Assembly (NCBI RefSeq): GCF_004116265.1
Contig: NZ_QOUX01000026.1
Location: 146,371-210,370, forward strand
From: Anaerobacillus alkaliphilus
GTDB lineage: Bacteria > Bacillota > Bacilli > Bacillales > Anaerobacillaceae
DNA length: 64,000 nucleotides
Reading direction: 5' to 3'
Every line of letters begins with the position of its first letter. Positions within the stretch are counted from its first letter, which is position 1. Of this stretch, positions 36,458 to 45,591 are shown piece by piece. Under the pieces are notes generated by a model, which saw only the letters and a program-made list of their open reading frames with translations, was not told where the DNA came from and made no database searches. The position numbers were made by a program, and so were the translations under genes.

Positions 36458-37993
36458 TCATTGACCCATAAGCTGACTCATAAATGCCATCGCTTGTGAA
36501 TTCGCTTGATTCATTGCTTTTTCCATTGCAGAAAATTGAGCCCAATAACGATTTTCAATGTCAGTTAAACGTCGTTGAAAACGATCAATCTGTTGGTCAA
36601 CATTTATTAATTCTCTTCCTAGACTAAATTGCTGATTGGTCCGGAATTGGTTTCCTGCTCTAGTTTCGATTTCCTTAATTGTATTATCAATAGTACTTCT
36701 CAGACGCCCGATTAAACCAGTTTGACTATATGCATTAGTTGAACCACTTTCTGCAACACCATTTAGGAGTTGATGAACTGCGTCTGGATCATCAGCTAAT
36801 GCAGCCCTTAGTTTAGCCTCGTCTATCTCTAACTTTCCACCTTGTTGAAAATTACTTGTGGTTGTGATACCAAGCTGTGCTATTTGATTATATCTTCCGG
36901 AGGTTTCAACAGGAGAATATAGATCTAGTCTCAGCCTACTTAATGAGCTTGTTAGTGTTTGATCCCTTGTAAGTAACCCACTTTTTGATTTTTCATCCCA
37001 CAATTCTGCTTCTTTATCAGATAACTCTCGTCTTTGTTCATCAGTTAAAGGTGGAAATCCTCTATTTACTCTCTCTGATACCTTTGATTGTATTGTTTGA
37101 ATAACTTCATTATATTTCTCTACAAAACTTTTAATTTTATCGAAGGCATCATCAGTATTGCTGGTGATTGTTAGAGATGTTGTGCCTGTATTCTGTAAAT
37201 TTAAACTTATCCCCCCTACATTTGTTCTATTTGAGCGGATATTGTCATATTGCTTTGTCCCTAGTACTGGATCAGTAAAAGAAAATATAGCATTTCCTGC
37301 ACGTTGATTTGGATTCGTTGGTTCAATTTGGTCCTCGCCAGGAAGCGTTAAGCTAATATTGAGTTTATTTAAGAATAATTGGAAGTTTCCTCCATCACCG
37401 TTACCAAATTCAATCTCACTACCGTTTGCATTTCTAATTCCGGTCTCCTTACGTTCTAGAACAACCTTGTTAAAGGTACTATCAAAATATACTTGAACTC
37501 CAATGTCTGATTTATTTATTTCATTAAACAAATCACTTAACGATTTATCTCCTGTAGTGAATTCTATTGTATTAGCAACACCTTCATCATTATAGGTTGT
37601 TATTGTGAAACCCGTGCCGAATTCAGATGTATTAATAGTCTCGTTAACATTAAGGTGAGTTTCAGCCGTGCTTGTATAGCGTTCAGCTTGCGCAATCTTG
37701 TTTACATTTACTTCATAAGTACCATTTCTTACAGTTGCATTTGCTGTTGCTGTTAAAACCTTCGAATCTCCAATCGAAGTTTGTCTTGTGTTCAGTGACG
37801 AACGCAATCTAAGGCTTGATGCAGAATCATGCAAGTTTTTCAATTGTAAGTTCATTTCACGATAAGCATCCCTTTTCCACTCGATCGTTTGTTTTCTCTG
37901 AAAAAAACGATCAAGTGGTAATTTTTCAACTTTCATTAAGTCACGAACAATGGATTCAGTATCAATTCCACTTGCTATACCACCAATTCTCAC
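36458..37993 (-). CDS. fliD: Flagellar hook-associated protein 2 (filament cap)
   Basis: The 511-residue protein opens with R-I-G-G-I-A-S-G-I-D-T-E-S-I-V-R-D-L-M, the FliD N-terminal signature. It has a helical heptad-rich C-terminus (about 430-511), typical of the D0/D1 parts that form the filament cap. FliD caps the growing filament and folds incoming flagellin; it is exported by the flagellar type III system with FliT as partner. The start is GTG 37993 after AGGAGG. The gene is slightly longer than the B. subtilis protein. Confidence 0.96.
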   Translation of the reverse strand: MRIGGIASGIDTESIVRDLMKVEKLPLDRFFQRKQTIEWKRDAYREMNLQLKNLHDSASSLRLRSSLNTRQTSIGDSKVLTATANATVRNGTYEVNVNKIAQAERYTSTAETHLNVNETINTSEFGTGFTITTYNDEGVANTIEFTTGDKSLSDLFNEINKSDIGVQVYFDSTFNKVVLERKETGIRNANGSEIEFGNGDGGNFQLFLNKLNISLTLPGEDQIEPTNPNQRAGNAIFSFTDPVLGTKQYDNIRSNRTNVGGISLNLQNTGTTSLTITSNTDDAFDKIKSFVEKYNEVIQTIQSKVSERVNRGFPPLTDEQRRELSDKEAELWDEKSKSGLLTRDQTLTSSLSRLRLDLYSPVETSGRYNQIAQLGITTTSNFQQGGKLEIDEAKLRAALADDPDAVHQLLNGVAESGSTNAYSQTGLIGRLRSTIDNTIKEIETRAGNQFRTNQQFSLGRELINVDQQIDRFQRRLTDIENRYWAQFSAMEKAMNQANSQAMAFMSQLMGQ

Positions 37994-38005
37994 ATTAAAA
38001 ACCTC

Positions 38006-38338
38006 CTAAATTTTTTTATCTATAAATAAACCAATTGTTTCTTTCATTGCCGCAAACATGTCTAATAACTTTTTAGGAGGTATTTCTTTAATAATCTCTT
38101 TTGTTTGTTCATCAATAATAGAAACGTAATATTCATTTAGTTCTTCATGAAGAGTAAACTTCAAGGAACTATTTGTAGATGTTAAGAACTTGTTAATACT
38201 CTCTACCTTTTTATTAAGTTCAATTTCACTTACTTTTGATTCAAAATTTTTGGGGTGTGATAATTCTACCTGCCTAGGTACTTCATTTTTAATAGAAGCT
38301 CGAAAGCTTTGACTAGGTATATTGCGCCCTATTTCCAT
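38006..38338 (-). CDS. flaG: FlaG family flagellar protein
   Basis: The 110-residue protein carries the FlaG domain in its second half: L-K-F-T-L-H-E-E-L-N-E-Y-Y-V-S-I-I-D, then T-K-E-I-I-K-E-I-P-P-K-K-L-L-D. It is the yvyC equivalent, first gene of the fliD operon in Bacillus. FlaG proteins influence filament length, and mutants in other species make long filaments. A sigma-D-like promoter lies directly upstream. Confidence 0.92.
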   Translation of the reverse strand: MEIGRNIPSQSFRASIKNEVPRQVELSHPKNFESKVSEIELNKKVESINKFLTSTNSSLKFTLHEELNEYYVSIIDEQTKEIIKEIPPKKLLDMFAAMKETIGLFIDKKI

Positions 38339-38368
38339 TATTTCAACTCCTAGATATCGTTTTATTTT

Positions 38369-38395
38369 ATATCGGTAAAATTAAGTGAGGTATTA
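38369..38395 (-). promoter_or_regulatory. Sigma-D-like promoter of flaG-fliD-fliS-fliT
   Basis: The minus strand reads TAAT, 15 bases, ACCGATAT, one mismatch in each element relative to TAAA-N15-GCCGATAT, about 30 bases before the flaG ATG. Confidence 0.65.
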
Positions 38396-38454
38396 AGTTG
38401 TTTATTGTAAATTTACTAACTGAAATAAAATCGGAGCTCTCTATTTGTTACTTG

Positions 38455-38495
38455 AAAAATAATAAATGGTAATAGCAAATTATCACTATTACCAT
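38455..38495 (-). terminator. Terminator of the flagellin glycosylation operon
   Basis: ATGGTAATAG pairs with CTATTACCAT (10 bases), and the minus strand continues TTATTATTTTTC. It lies after the HisF-like gene and separates the glycosylation genes from flaG. Confidence 0.8.
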
Positions 38496-38578
38496 AAAGA
38501 TTTCTAAGTATTTTATTTTTCAATACAATGGATGTAACATTGTTTATTGCATAATCAGTTCTTTTAAGCAAAAATATC

Positions 38579-39355
38579 TTAAACCTTCTCTATGTTTATA
38601 TTACGTACCGGTATATCTTTTGAAGCTAGGTAATCTTTAACTTCTTTAGGTGTCTGTTGAGTAAAGCTAAAAATACTTGCAGCAGCAACGGCAGAAGCTT
38701 TTGCTTCTAGTATTGCTTCATAAAAATGATTAAAATTTCCTGCCCCCCCTGATGCAATAACAGGAATGTTTACTGCCTCAGTAACTAATTTAATTAACTC
38801 TATGTCATATCCATTCATATTTCCATCATTTTGTATTGAAGTAATAATAATTTCTCCTGCTCCAATTTCCTCAACATATTTCGCCCATTCATCTACTTTA
38901 ATACCTGTTTTTATTGTACCTGAATTCCTTACACACTCATAGCTTCCATCTTCCAACTTTAATGCATCAATACCGACAACAACACATTGATTTCCATAAA
39001 GACTTGCCACTTCCGTTATTAAACTAGAATTTATATAAGCAAATGAATTAATACATACTTTATCTGCCCCAGCTCTTAATAGTTTGGTTACATGATCTAT
39101 ATGACTAATTCCGCCTCCAACAGTCAAAGGAACAAAACATTCTGAAGATATATCTTTAATGATTTCATAGTCCGGTTCTCTTTTTTCATTACTAGCGGCT
39201 ATATCAAGCAAAACGAGTTCGTCAACTTCTCTTCTATTGTATATTTTAATTAGAGGAAGTAAAGTTCCTACGACACGCCAGCTATTAAATGATACACCCT
39301 TTACTACACTAAAATTATTCATTAGTATAGTTGGTATCACTCTAACTTTAAGCAA
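38579..39355 (-). CDS. HisF-like glutamine-amidotransferase synthase subunit for sugar amidation (WbuZ/HisF2 type)
   Basis: The 258-residue TIM-barrel protein is a HisF relative with the L-T-V-G-G-G-I and V-I-A-S-G-G-A-G phosphate-binding loops. It lies beside a HisH-like glutaminase and a PseA-type amidotransferase rather than in a his operon. In Pseudomonas and Legionella O-antigen loci such HisH/HisF pairs feed ammonia for forming acetamidino groups on sugars. The start is TTG 39355 behind AGGAGTG. It is the last gene of the island before a terminator. A role in histidine synthesis is unlikely given its neighbours. Confidence 0.88.
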   Translation of the reverse strand: MLKVRVIPTILMNNFSVVKGVSFNSWRVVGTLLPLIKIYNRREVDELVLLDIAASNEKREPDYEIIKDISSECFVPLTVGGGISHIDHVTKLLRAGADKVCINSFAYINSSLITEVASLYGNQCVVVGIDALKLEDGSYECVRNSGTIKTGIKVDEWAKYVEEIGAGEIIITSIQNDGNMNGYDIELIKLVTEAVNIPVIASGGAGNFNHFYEAILEAKASAVAAASIFSFTQQTPKEVKDYLASKDIPVRNINIEKV

Positions 39356-39367
39356 AAAATCACTCCT

Positions 39368-39985
39368 CTATAGACTAACAAAGTTTTTTATTACTTGAAA
39401 TCCAATACGTTGACTTTTTTCCGGATGAAATTGTACGCCATATATATTCTGATTTTGGACGATAGAAACAAAATCGTTGCAGTAGGGAGTTACTGCAACT
39501 TTGTGTTTTTCTTCTATGACATTAAAGTGATAACTGTGAACAAAGTAAAAATCAGACCTATTTGGAACTCCAGCTAGTAAGTTGCTATTATTAATTTTAA
39601 TAATTTCATTCCATCCCACATGTGGAATTCTTTCCTCTACACGATTCGGTTTAAGTAGGATTGTCTCACCTGGAATTAAACCTAAACCTTCACATTGATG
39701 TCCTTCGTATCCCATGTCAGATAAAAGTTGCATACCAAGGCATATTCCTAATAAAGGTATTCGATTAATTACAACTGCTTGATTTATTTCCTCAATCCAA
39801 CCAAACTTATGAAGGTTTTCCATGCCTTTATAGAAACTCCCAACGCCTGGTAAGATGATATGCGAAGCTATTTTTAAGTCACTAGGGTTATTAGAAATAA
39901 ATGGATTAGCCCCACACTCTTGTAAAGCTTTAAATACCGAACCTAAGTTTCCCATTCCGTAATCAATAATTACTACATTATTCAT
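39368..39985 (-). CDS. HisH-like glutaminase for sugar amidation (WbuY/HisH2 type)
   Basis: The 205-residue class I glutamine amidotransferase has a complete triad: the nucleophile Cys in L-G-I-C-L-G-M-Q-L-L, and His and Glu in Q-F-H-P-E-K-S near the C-terminus. The G-M-G-N-L-G-S-V start is the HisH form. It should release ammonia from glutamine and pass it through the HisF-like barrel to the amidotransferase encoded just upstream, with whose stop it shares a base (TAATG). Confidence 0.9.
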   Translation of the reverse strand: MNNVVIIDYGMGNLGSVFKALQECGANPFISNNPSDLKIASHIILPGVGSFYKGMENLHKFGWIEEINQAVVINRIPLLGICLGMQLLSDMGYEGHQCEGLGLIPGETILLKPNRVEERIPHVGWNEIIKINNSNLLAGVPNRSDFYFVHSYHFNVIEEKHKVAVTPYCNDFVSIVQNQNIYGVQFHPEKSQRIGFQVIKNFVSL

Positions 39986-41133
39986 TAGTTATCAAACTTC
40001 ACTTTAGTTAGATTACCGTCTTTATCTTTTACTAGATTGCCATTCCTATCAGTTAAAAACAACTTTTTATTTGTAAAACGATCACATATATTTATAAACT
40101 CTTCAATTGTCATATCTAGAGGCTCAAGTATTTCGTTAATAGGTTTGCCAAGATAAGTCCATGGGAACTTTCCATCATGTTTACGTACCAGGGATAATGC
40201 ATCTTCCCGTGTAAGTCTTCCTCTACGTACATGCAGACATGCAATATCTGTTGCTCTACCAAAGCCAAATTTCAAGTATTTAAAATAATCATGAATTCCA
40301 GTCTGGTAATTATCTAAGTTCTCATAATTTACAATAGAACCTTCTACTATCTTATTATAGGTCTCAAAACCATTTGCTTGCGAAATTAAAGCATTTGTAT
40401 AACCATCCCAAGGCATAAAGTATCCTAGAAATAGTCCCGTTACTCCTACATTACTTAGTTCTTCATCGGTTGGATAATTATAAGGAATTAAATGTTTCTG
40501 CTCTATTTCTTCAAGTCCAACTAAATCAGATACACGTAACCCTAATAATCCACCAAATTCCTCTAACCATCTTCTATTTAATACATTGCTTTCACTAGCA
40601 GTTGCTGGTCCACCGTATTCATTTTGAGAATTTTCCCCCCAGATAATAAGAGGTATATTAAATTGAACAGCAGCACGAACAGGCATTGTAAAGATACCTA
40701 CATGCTCTGGCCATGAAATATCTCCAACATGAGTTAAGCCAATTTTGTTTAATTTTGCTCTAACTATAGGGTTTGGCGACATCTCTACAAAGTCAACCCC
40801 CAGTTTCTTTATGTTTTCAATATTTCTCTTCCCGATATCACTTAAATCACAAGTTGTAGCATTTACACATAATGGATTCATGCCTAACTCAAGGAGTCTT
40901 ATAACTTGGTAAGTGCTGTCTTTCCCTCCACTAACAGGTACTATGCAATCCCAATTTGATCCATCCTTTGAGCGATATCGTTCAAGAATATTTAGTAATT
41001 CCTGATATCTATCTTCCCAGTTAATCTCTTTTCTACCTTCAAAGCTTCGACAAGCGCTGCATACTCCACTTTCATCGAGCTTTAAATCAGGTTTAGAACT
41101 AGGCATTACACAACGTTTACAATATGTTATCAT
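39985..41133 (-). CDS. pseA: N-acetyl sugar amidotransferase (PseA/WbpG type)
   Basis: The protein has an N-terminal C-K-R-C-V-M-P zinc-knuckle motif with a matching C-S-A-C, then the PP-loop ATP pyrophosphatase motif V-S-G-G-K-D-S-T. That is the layout of the N-acetyl sugar amidotransferase family (PseA, WbpG, LpsB7). These enzymes activate an acetamido group with ATP and replace its oxygen with ammonia to give an acetamidino sugar, as on pseudaminic or legionaminic acid of flagellins. I choose ATG 41133 (382 residues, M-I-T-Y-C-K-R-C) because AAGGAGAG stands just before it; a longer frame reaching 41175 would overlap the preceding gene. Confidence 0.9.
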   Translation of the reverse strand: MITYCKRCVMPSSKPDLKLDESGVCSACRSFEGRKEINWEDRYQELLNILERYRSKDGSNWDCIVPVSGGKDSTYQVIRLLELGMNPLCVNATTCDLSDIGKRNIENIKKLGVDFVEMSPNPIVRAKLNKIGLTHVGDISWPEHVGIFTMPVRAAVQFNIPLIIWGENSQNEYGGPATASESNVLNRRWLEEFGGLLGLRVSDLVGLEEIEQKHLIPYNYPTDEELSNVGVTGLFLGYFMPWDGYTNALISQANGFETYNKIVEGSIVNYENLDNYQTGIHDYFKYLKFGFGRATDIACLHVRRGRLTREDALSLVRKHDGKFPWTYLGKPINEILEPLDMTIEEFINICDRFTNKKLFLTDRNGNLVKDKDGNLTKVKFDN

Positions 41134-41150
41134 TTTACTCTCCTTAAGAT

Positions 41151-41768
41151 TTAATTTTTGGATAATAGAAACCACGTTATATCATCTTGAGGGAAATTAT
41201 TATCCTTATGATAAACAAAACCATAATTTACTAAATTTAAATCAGGATACTTATTCATCATTTCTCCAGCAAAATCTCTTTTGAAGAGCTTTTCACTATT
41301 ACCCCTATAATCAATTTCTACAGGTGAAGGGTTATAATATTCAGCAATACAAATATACTTATTACTCGACTCATACATTAGCTCATATACCAAATTTAGA
41401 TAATCAGGATTTATATGAATTAACACACCTCTAGTAAAAACAAAATCTCTTTTATAGTCAACTTTATATTCAAGTATGGAATTATGGTATACCTTTGCTC
41501 CTCCCCACTTTTTCAATTCCTCAACAGCTTCTGAGTTTATCTCCACTCCTGATAACTCTGCTTCAGGATTTAAATGTTTGAGAGCTTTTAGATTTATACC
41601 TATGTTACAGCCAAGTTCAAGAAAAGAACTTACTTTCGAAGTACCATTTAGTATTTTTGTGAACAGTGACATACTACTCGCCAAGACCTTCAAATCTTGG
41701 TTACGAAGTATATAGTCATTACCAAACGAGCTTGCCCAGAATAATTCCTGCTCAGTTTTATATTCCAC
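41151..41768 (-). CDS. SAM-dependent methyltransferase, nonulosonic-acid-associated type
   Basis: The 205-residue protein has a class I methyltransferase motif I (L-E-L-G-C-N-I-G-I-N) and an acidic motif (G-V-E-I-N). Its opening T-E-Q-E-L-F-W-A-S-S-F-G-N-D-Y-I-x-R-N resembles the pseudaminic-acid biosynthesis-associated methylase family. It probably O- or N-methylates the flagellin glycan. The start is GTG 41768 after AGGAGG. It is followed 17 bases later by pseA. Confidence 0.85.
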   Translation of the reverse strand: MEYKTEQELFWASSFGNDYILRNQDLKVLASSMSLFTKILNGTSKVSSFLELGCNIGINLKALKHLNPEAELSGVEINSEAVEELKKWGGAKVYHNSILEYKVDYKRDFVFTRGVLIHINPDYLNLVYELMYESSNKYICIAEYYNPSPVEIDYRGNSEKLFKRDFAGEMMNKYPDLNLVNYGFVYHKDNNFPQDDITWFLLSKN

Positions 41769-41986
41769 TACATTAACCTCCTAATGTTTCAGCTTAGTTC
41801 TTTATATATCAACCTAATTTCATATAAGGTTATCTTCTTTTATGTTAATATATCTTTATTCTTTTGGGTCACCCGAAAATACCATTCCATAATTTTTACT
41901 TTATGGTAGAATATAGTAAGTTCCCTTGTTATATTTTATTACTTTCAAATGTAAACATTCAATTCCTAATAATAAACACTAGCTAA

Positions 41987-43330
41987 TTAAAAGTTCACTT
42001 TGATAAATTCATCTAGGCTTGTAATTTTTGTCCCACTTATTTTGGCTCCACCTTCAGTTGCATCAAAAAATTCGATATCCTTCTCTTGAGCAATCCTATT
42101 CTCTATCCATCTTAAGTAGGAATATAAATTTTTACTAGTATAAACAACTTGATTATTTATATCCTTAATTGGCCTTAATGATTTTCTATTCTGTATTTCT
42201 TGAAAAAAATAGGTATCTTTCGCATGTGATTTTTCATCAGTAAAGGCTAAATCTTGTCCAACAAAGATAATTGGATTAGCGTTTAAATTTATTGCAATAT
42301 CGAGTGCCGCTGTCGCAACTGAACCACCTGTGGAAATAGTTTTATATCCCTTTTTTCTAGCAAACTCTTCAGCTAATGGGAAGCCTGTCTGAAATGCAAC
42401 AAATTTGGTTCCTTTATAATTTTTCAAGATATTCTTGTTACAAGTAGAAAGCACAATTATTGGAATGTCTATTTCAATACCTTCTAGCTGATTACAAACC
42501 AATTCTTCAGGATCAGTGATGACAATTAGGTCTGGCAAGACTCCAACCTGAAGTAATGGCTTTACCGCAGTACCTACAGCTAGTATTATTGATTTTCCTT
42601 TAACATTGATAAGTTCTCTTTTGTTTTTGTCTAATGACGGTCCAGCAGACACTATAAAATATGGAAGGCCCTTATAATTAATACCTAGTTCTTCAAAACT
42701 ACCATGAAAGTTGTTAATATTTTCACTAAAGTTGGATGTCATTAAGTCAGACGTTCTATTGATAGAATTTGACCTTATTCTATACTCCTCGAACAAGTAT
42801 CGAATTTCTCTGTATATCTCTGGTATAACCTGTACAGAAGGCAGGTGTAGGACTAGCTTTGAGTTTTTAATTTTTAACAGACTATTTATTTCACGTACGA
42901 ATTGATACGGATTGCTATTATATATAATACTTACATTTTTATTTGCCGCAATGCTACTTAAATCAATATTGTTAAGTGCTGCATGAATAATGTCTTCATT
43001 GCTTTCTATGATGTATACTTTAATGCTGCTATCTATATTTAAAAGTGCCTCTATATGATAAAGCAACCCTAGTCCATATACTATATAAGTACGAATATCG
43101 GATTTATAGTTTGCTTCCGCAAAGACACTTGCTTCATTCATTGGGTTATATTGACTATGGATAAAGATAGTTTTATCGTTTTGTTTTAGTTTAACTGTTG
43201 GTAAACCAGTTTTTGTTGGGAGAATTTCATACCTTTCTCCATCACCACCATGACCAAATAGTTGTTTAAAGGTATTAAACGTTTCGGGCATGTGCTCTTT
43301 TAATAATTTTTTATTTAAATCTAATAACAT
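41987..43330 (-). CDS. Maf-family flagellin glycosyltransferase (DUF115)
   Basis: The 447-residue protein belongs to the motility accessory factor family. It has the dinucleotide-like V-S-A-G-P-S-L-D-K-N motif and V-G-T-A-V-K-P-L-L-Q-V-G-V-L-P-D segment, the S-T-G-G-S-V-A-T-A-A-L-D block, and F-V-G-Q-D-L-A-F-T. Maf proteins transfer nonulosonic acids (pseudaminic or legionaminic) from CMP donors to Ser/Thr of flagellin. It is shorter at both ends than the 602-residue paralogue upstream and overlaps the small helical gene by 20 bases. Confidence 0.88.
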   Translation of the reverse strand: MLLDLNKKLLKEHMPETFNTFKQLFGHGGDGERYEILPTKTGLPTVKLKQNDKTIFIHSQYNPMNEASVFAEANYKSDIRTYIVYGLGLLYHIEALLNIDSSIKVYIIESNEDIIHAALNNIDLSSIAANKNVSIIYNSNPYQFVREINSLLKIKNSKLVLHLPSVQVIPEIYREIRYLFEEYRIRSNSINRTSDLMTSNFSENINNFHGSFEELGINYKGLPYFIVSAGPSLDKNKRELINVKGKSIILAVGTAVKPLLQVGVLPDLIVITDPEELVCNQLEGIEIDIPIIVLSTCNKNILKNYKGTKFVAFQTGFPLAEEFARKKGYKTISTGGSVATAALDIAINLNANPIIFVGQDLAFTDEKSHAKDTYFFQEIQNRKSLRPIKDINNQVVYTSKNLYSYLRWIENRIAQEKDIEFFDATEGGAKISGTKITSLDEFIKVNF

Positions 43331-43682
43331 TGTGATACTTTCCTATGCTTTCTAACCAATTATTTAAACTTTCTAATAGCTCATACTCCAACAAGTCAGC
43401 TATTAATACAAAATCTTGATTTTCTAAAGTAGATACTAACTCTATTAATATATTATTTATCTTTGCTTTTTCAAATATTAAACCGAATTCCCTTAAGATA
43501 CCCTCAAGATGAGATATTATATCAATACACCACTTTACTCCATCTATTGCTTGATCAAACAAGTTGAGAGCTTGGTGTTCATCCTGTTTTTTAAAACCAA
43601 TAATTATTTGCTCCATTGCCGGTATTAACTTCTGATTATAATTAATATACTCTTGACAAACTTCTTCAATATTTATTGACAT
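43311..43682 (-). CDS. Hypothetical helical protein between two Maf genes
   Basis: The 123-residue acidic helical protein (E-E-V-C-Q-E-Y-I-N-Y-N-Q-K at the start) has no recognised domain, signal or membrane segment. It is coupled to the downstream Maf gene by a 20-base overlap and follows the upstream Maf by 25 bases, so it is part of the glycosylation operon. It may be a Maf partner or flagellin-binding adaptor; this is inference from position. Its first 50 residues have the same spacing of hydrophobic and E-Y-x-N-x-x-x-K positions as the orphan at 34995-35381. Confidence 0.75.
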   Translation of the reverse strand: MSINIEEVCQEYINYNQKLIPAMEQIIIGFKKQDEHQALNLFDQAIDGVKWCIDIISHLEGILREFGLIFEKAKINNILIELVSTLENQDFVLIADLLEYELLESLNNWLESIGKYHNVIRFK

Positions 43683-43707
43683 AAAAATCCCTCCGAATAA
43701 GTCGTAG

Positions 43708-45516
43708 TTAATCCACTTCTCTAAGAGCAGCGTCTGCAGTTTCTATTGACTTATGAATATACAAATACTGTTTTATTAAACCTTCCAACAGCACATTTCG
43801 CTTTTCCTGAATATCTTCAATAGTATTTATTTTATTATGGACACCAGTAGTTATTGTAGTAATATATTGATTACCTGTATGGATAATTAATTCTTTATAC
43901 GAATTATTACTTTCCAATTCTTCTGTTAATAGTTCAATTTCTCTATACTTTCTAGAGAAATTCTTTTTATCTTTAGCATTAAATAATTTATAAGTCTTAT
44001 CTATCCTTTTTTTCGATAATTTCTTACATATATTCAGGTCTGTAGTTGTGTCTAAAATAAATTGGTTAAATTTTTCCAGGTTTATGTCTGAAGAAATGTT
44101 ATATCCTTTTTTTAACAAATCATCCATATTATATTCTCTAGTACAGTATTTCTGTAACGCATAATTAAGAGAGATGTTAGGTATACCTTTTATCGGGGTT
44201 CCACCTTCTGTACAGTTGTAAATCCCTTCATCCTTGTTAAAGAAACCAACATAGTCTTCAAACCAATTCTTCATTAAAAGAAGGTCACTCTTCGTATAAA
44301 TTTCATCACCATGAATGTCTTTTACCACTATAAATTCATTAGTATCTTCTACTTCTAGTTCAGCCATCATTTCTGGATCATCACCGTGGATATTGCCTTT
44401 AGCATACCTATAATTTCCGGTGTAGGCTAGATCTTGACCAACTAGTATCACAGCAGATGGGTTAAGCCAATAAACAAGATCAAGCGTAATATTGGCTACA
44501 GAAGGACCAGCTCTAAAAACAGGAACATCAGAGTAAAACTTATTATAAAACGGATATTCACATGCGATATTCATCCAAAATTGCTTTCCTTTATAGACAT
44601 CCAACGCTCTATGGTGAACTATATTACTATATATAAAAATAGGTTTAGTACTTTTAACTTTTTCAAATATGCGAGCCTCAGGTGCACTACCATCAACACC
44701 AACAATGAAGTGAGGTATCACGCCGTTTTTCTCTAGGATATTAATTGAAGAACCTACTGCTATAATTAAGGATTTGTTGTAAGCACCTTTTAATAGATGT
44801 ACATTTTTCTCTAATGATGGACCAGCAGAAACAATAATTACTGGCTTTCCGCTAAAAATATTCTTTAAATGTCCTACGGAAGGGTTAGTGCCTAAATACT
44901 TTAAATTTTTAATAGTATTATAGAGCCACGTTTGTGAAAAAACTATCTCAGTACCAATATTTCCTCTTTTACTTAATATCTGTTTAGATAAATTATCTTT
45001 AACATCCCTAATGTACTCAGCAAACATTCTATTATGAAATGATAATTGTTTTATATATAGGCTCTTTATCTTATTTTCGTTTATAAAACTATCTACTATT
45101 GTACCTACAATGTATGGTGGTAAGTCCACTAAAAAAACGATAAGCTCATCCTTAAGATATTCCGTAAAGTCTTGTACTTGCAAGGCCTCGTTAAATATCT
45201 CTAAAGAAGGTTCAATGACAATTAACTTTTTGTCTTGAAACTTCTGTCTGAGGATTGGTAGATAATAGCCAAGTCCCAATCCAAATATCAGTATTGTATC
45301 TTCGTTATTCAATGAAAATGATTCAACGAAACTTCCAGCTTCACGTTGTGGGTTATAACTACTATGGACAAACAATCCAGATTTATTTTGTAAAGTATAA
45401 CCACCGAATTTACTTTGCACACGTGTAAAATCGTTTACATTAGCCAAATGCTTAGTAATCCTAACCTTTAAATCTGGGTAATATTTAGTCATAGCCTCTA
45501 GATTAACATCTAACAT
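43708..45516 (-). CDS. Maf-family flagellin glycosyltransferase, long form
   Basis: The 602-residue Maf/DUF115 protein has F-G-L-G-L-G-Y-Y-L-P (about 73-82), the central V-S-A-G-P-S-L-E-K-N motif, V-G-V-D-G-S-A-P-E-A and V-G-Q-D-L-A-Y-T-G. It also has an extra helical C-terminal region of about 150 residues relative to its paralogue. It is first in the glycosylation island, only 27 bases past the hag terminator. The presence of two Mafs suggests two acceptor sets or two donor sugars (inference). Confidence 0.9.
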   Translation of the reverse strand: MLDVNLEAMTKYYPDLKVRITKHLANVNDFTRVQSKFGGYTLQNKSGLFVHSSYNPQREAGSFVESFSLNNEDTILIFGLGLGYYLPILRQKFQDKKLIVIEPSLEIFNEALQVQDFTEYLKDELIVFLVDLPPYIVGTIVDSFINENKIKSLYIKQLSFHNRMFAEYIRDVKDNLSKQILSKRGNIGTEIVFSQTWLYNTIKNLKYLGTNPSVGHLKNIFSGKPVIIVSAGPSLEKNVHLLKGAYNKSLIIAVGSSINILEKNGVIPHFIVGVDGSAPEARIFEKVKSTKPIFIYSNIVHHRALDVYKGKQFWMNIACEYPFYNKFYSDVPVFRAGPSVANITLDLVYWLNPSAVILVGQDLAYTGNYRYAKGNIHGDDPEMMAELEVEDTNEFIVVKDIHGDEIYTKSDLLLMKNWFEDYVGFFNKDEGIYNCTEGGTPIKGIPNISLNYALQKYCTREYNMDDLLKKGYNISSDINLEKFNQFILDTTTDLNICKKLSKKRIDKTYKLFNAKDKKNFSRKYREIELLTEELESNNSYKELIIHTGNQYITTITTGVHNKINTIEDIQEKRNVLLEGLIKQYLYIHKSIETADAALREVD

Positions 45517-45542
45517 AATAATTTCCCCTGTAAAAGTATTTT

Positions 45543-45573
45543 AAAAAAAGTCGACACAAAGCGTCGACTTTTT
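45543..45573. terminator. Terminator after hag
   Basis: AAAAAGTCGAC pairs with GTCGACTTTTT around a seven-base loop, continuing in TT on the minus strand. The next gene starts 27 bases later, leaving little space for a separate promoter. Confidence 0.88.
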
Positions 45574-45591
45574 AGTCAATAAAGTAATTAA

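Noticed and set aside
38579..39985. HisF/HisH as part of histidine biosynthesis.
   Set aside because: No other his genes are adjacent, while a PseA-type amidotransferase is; the pair fits sugar amidation better.
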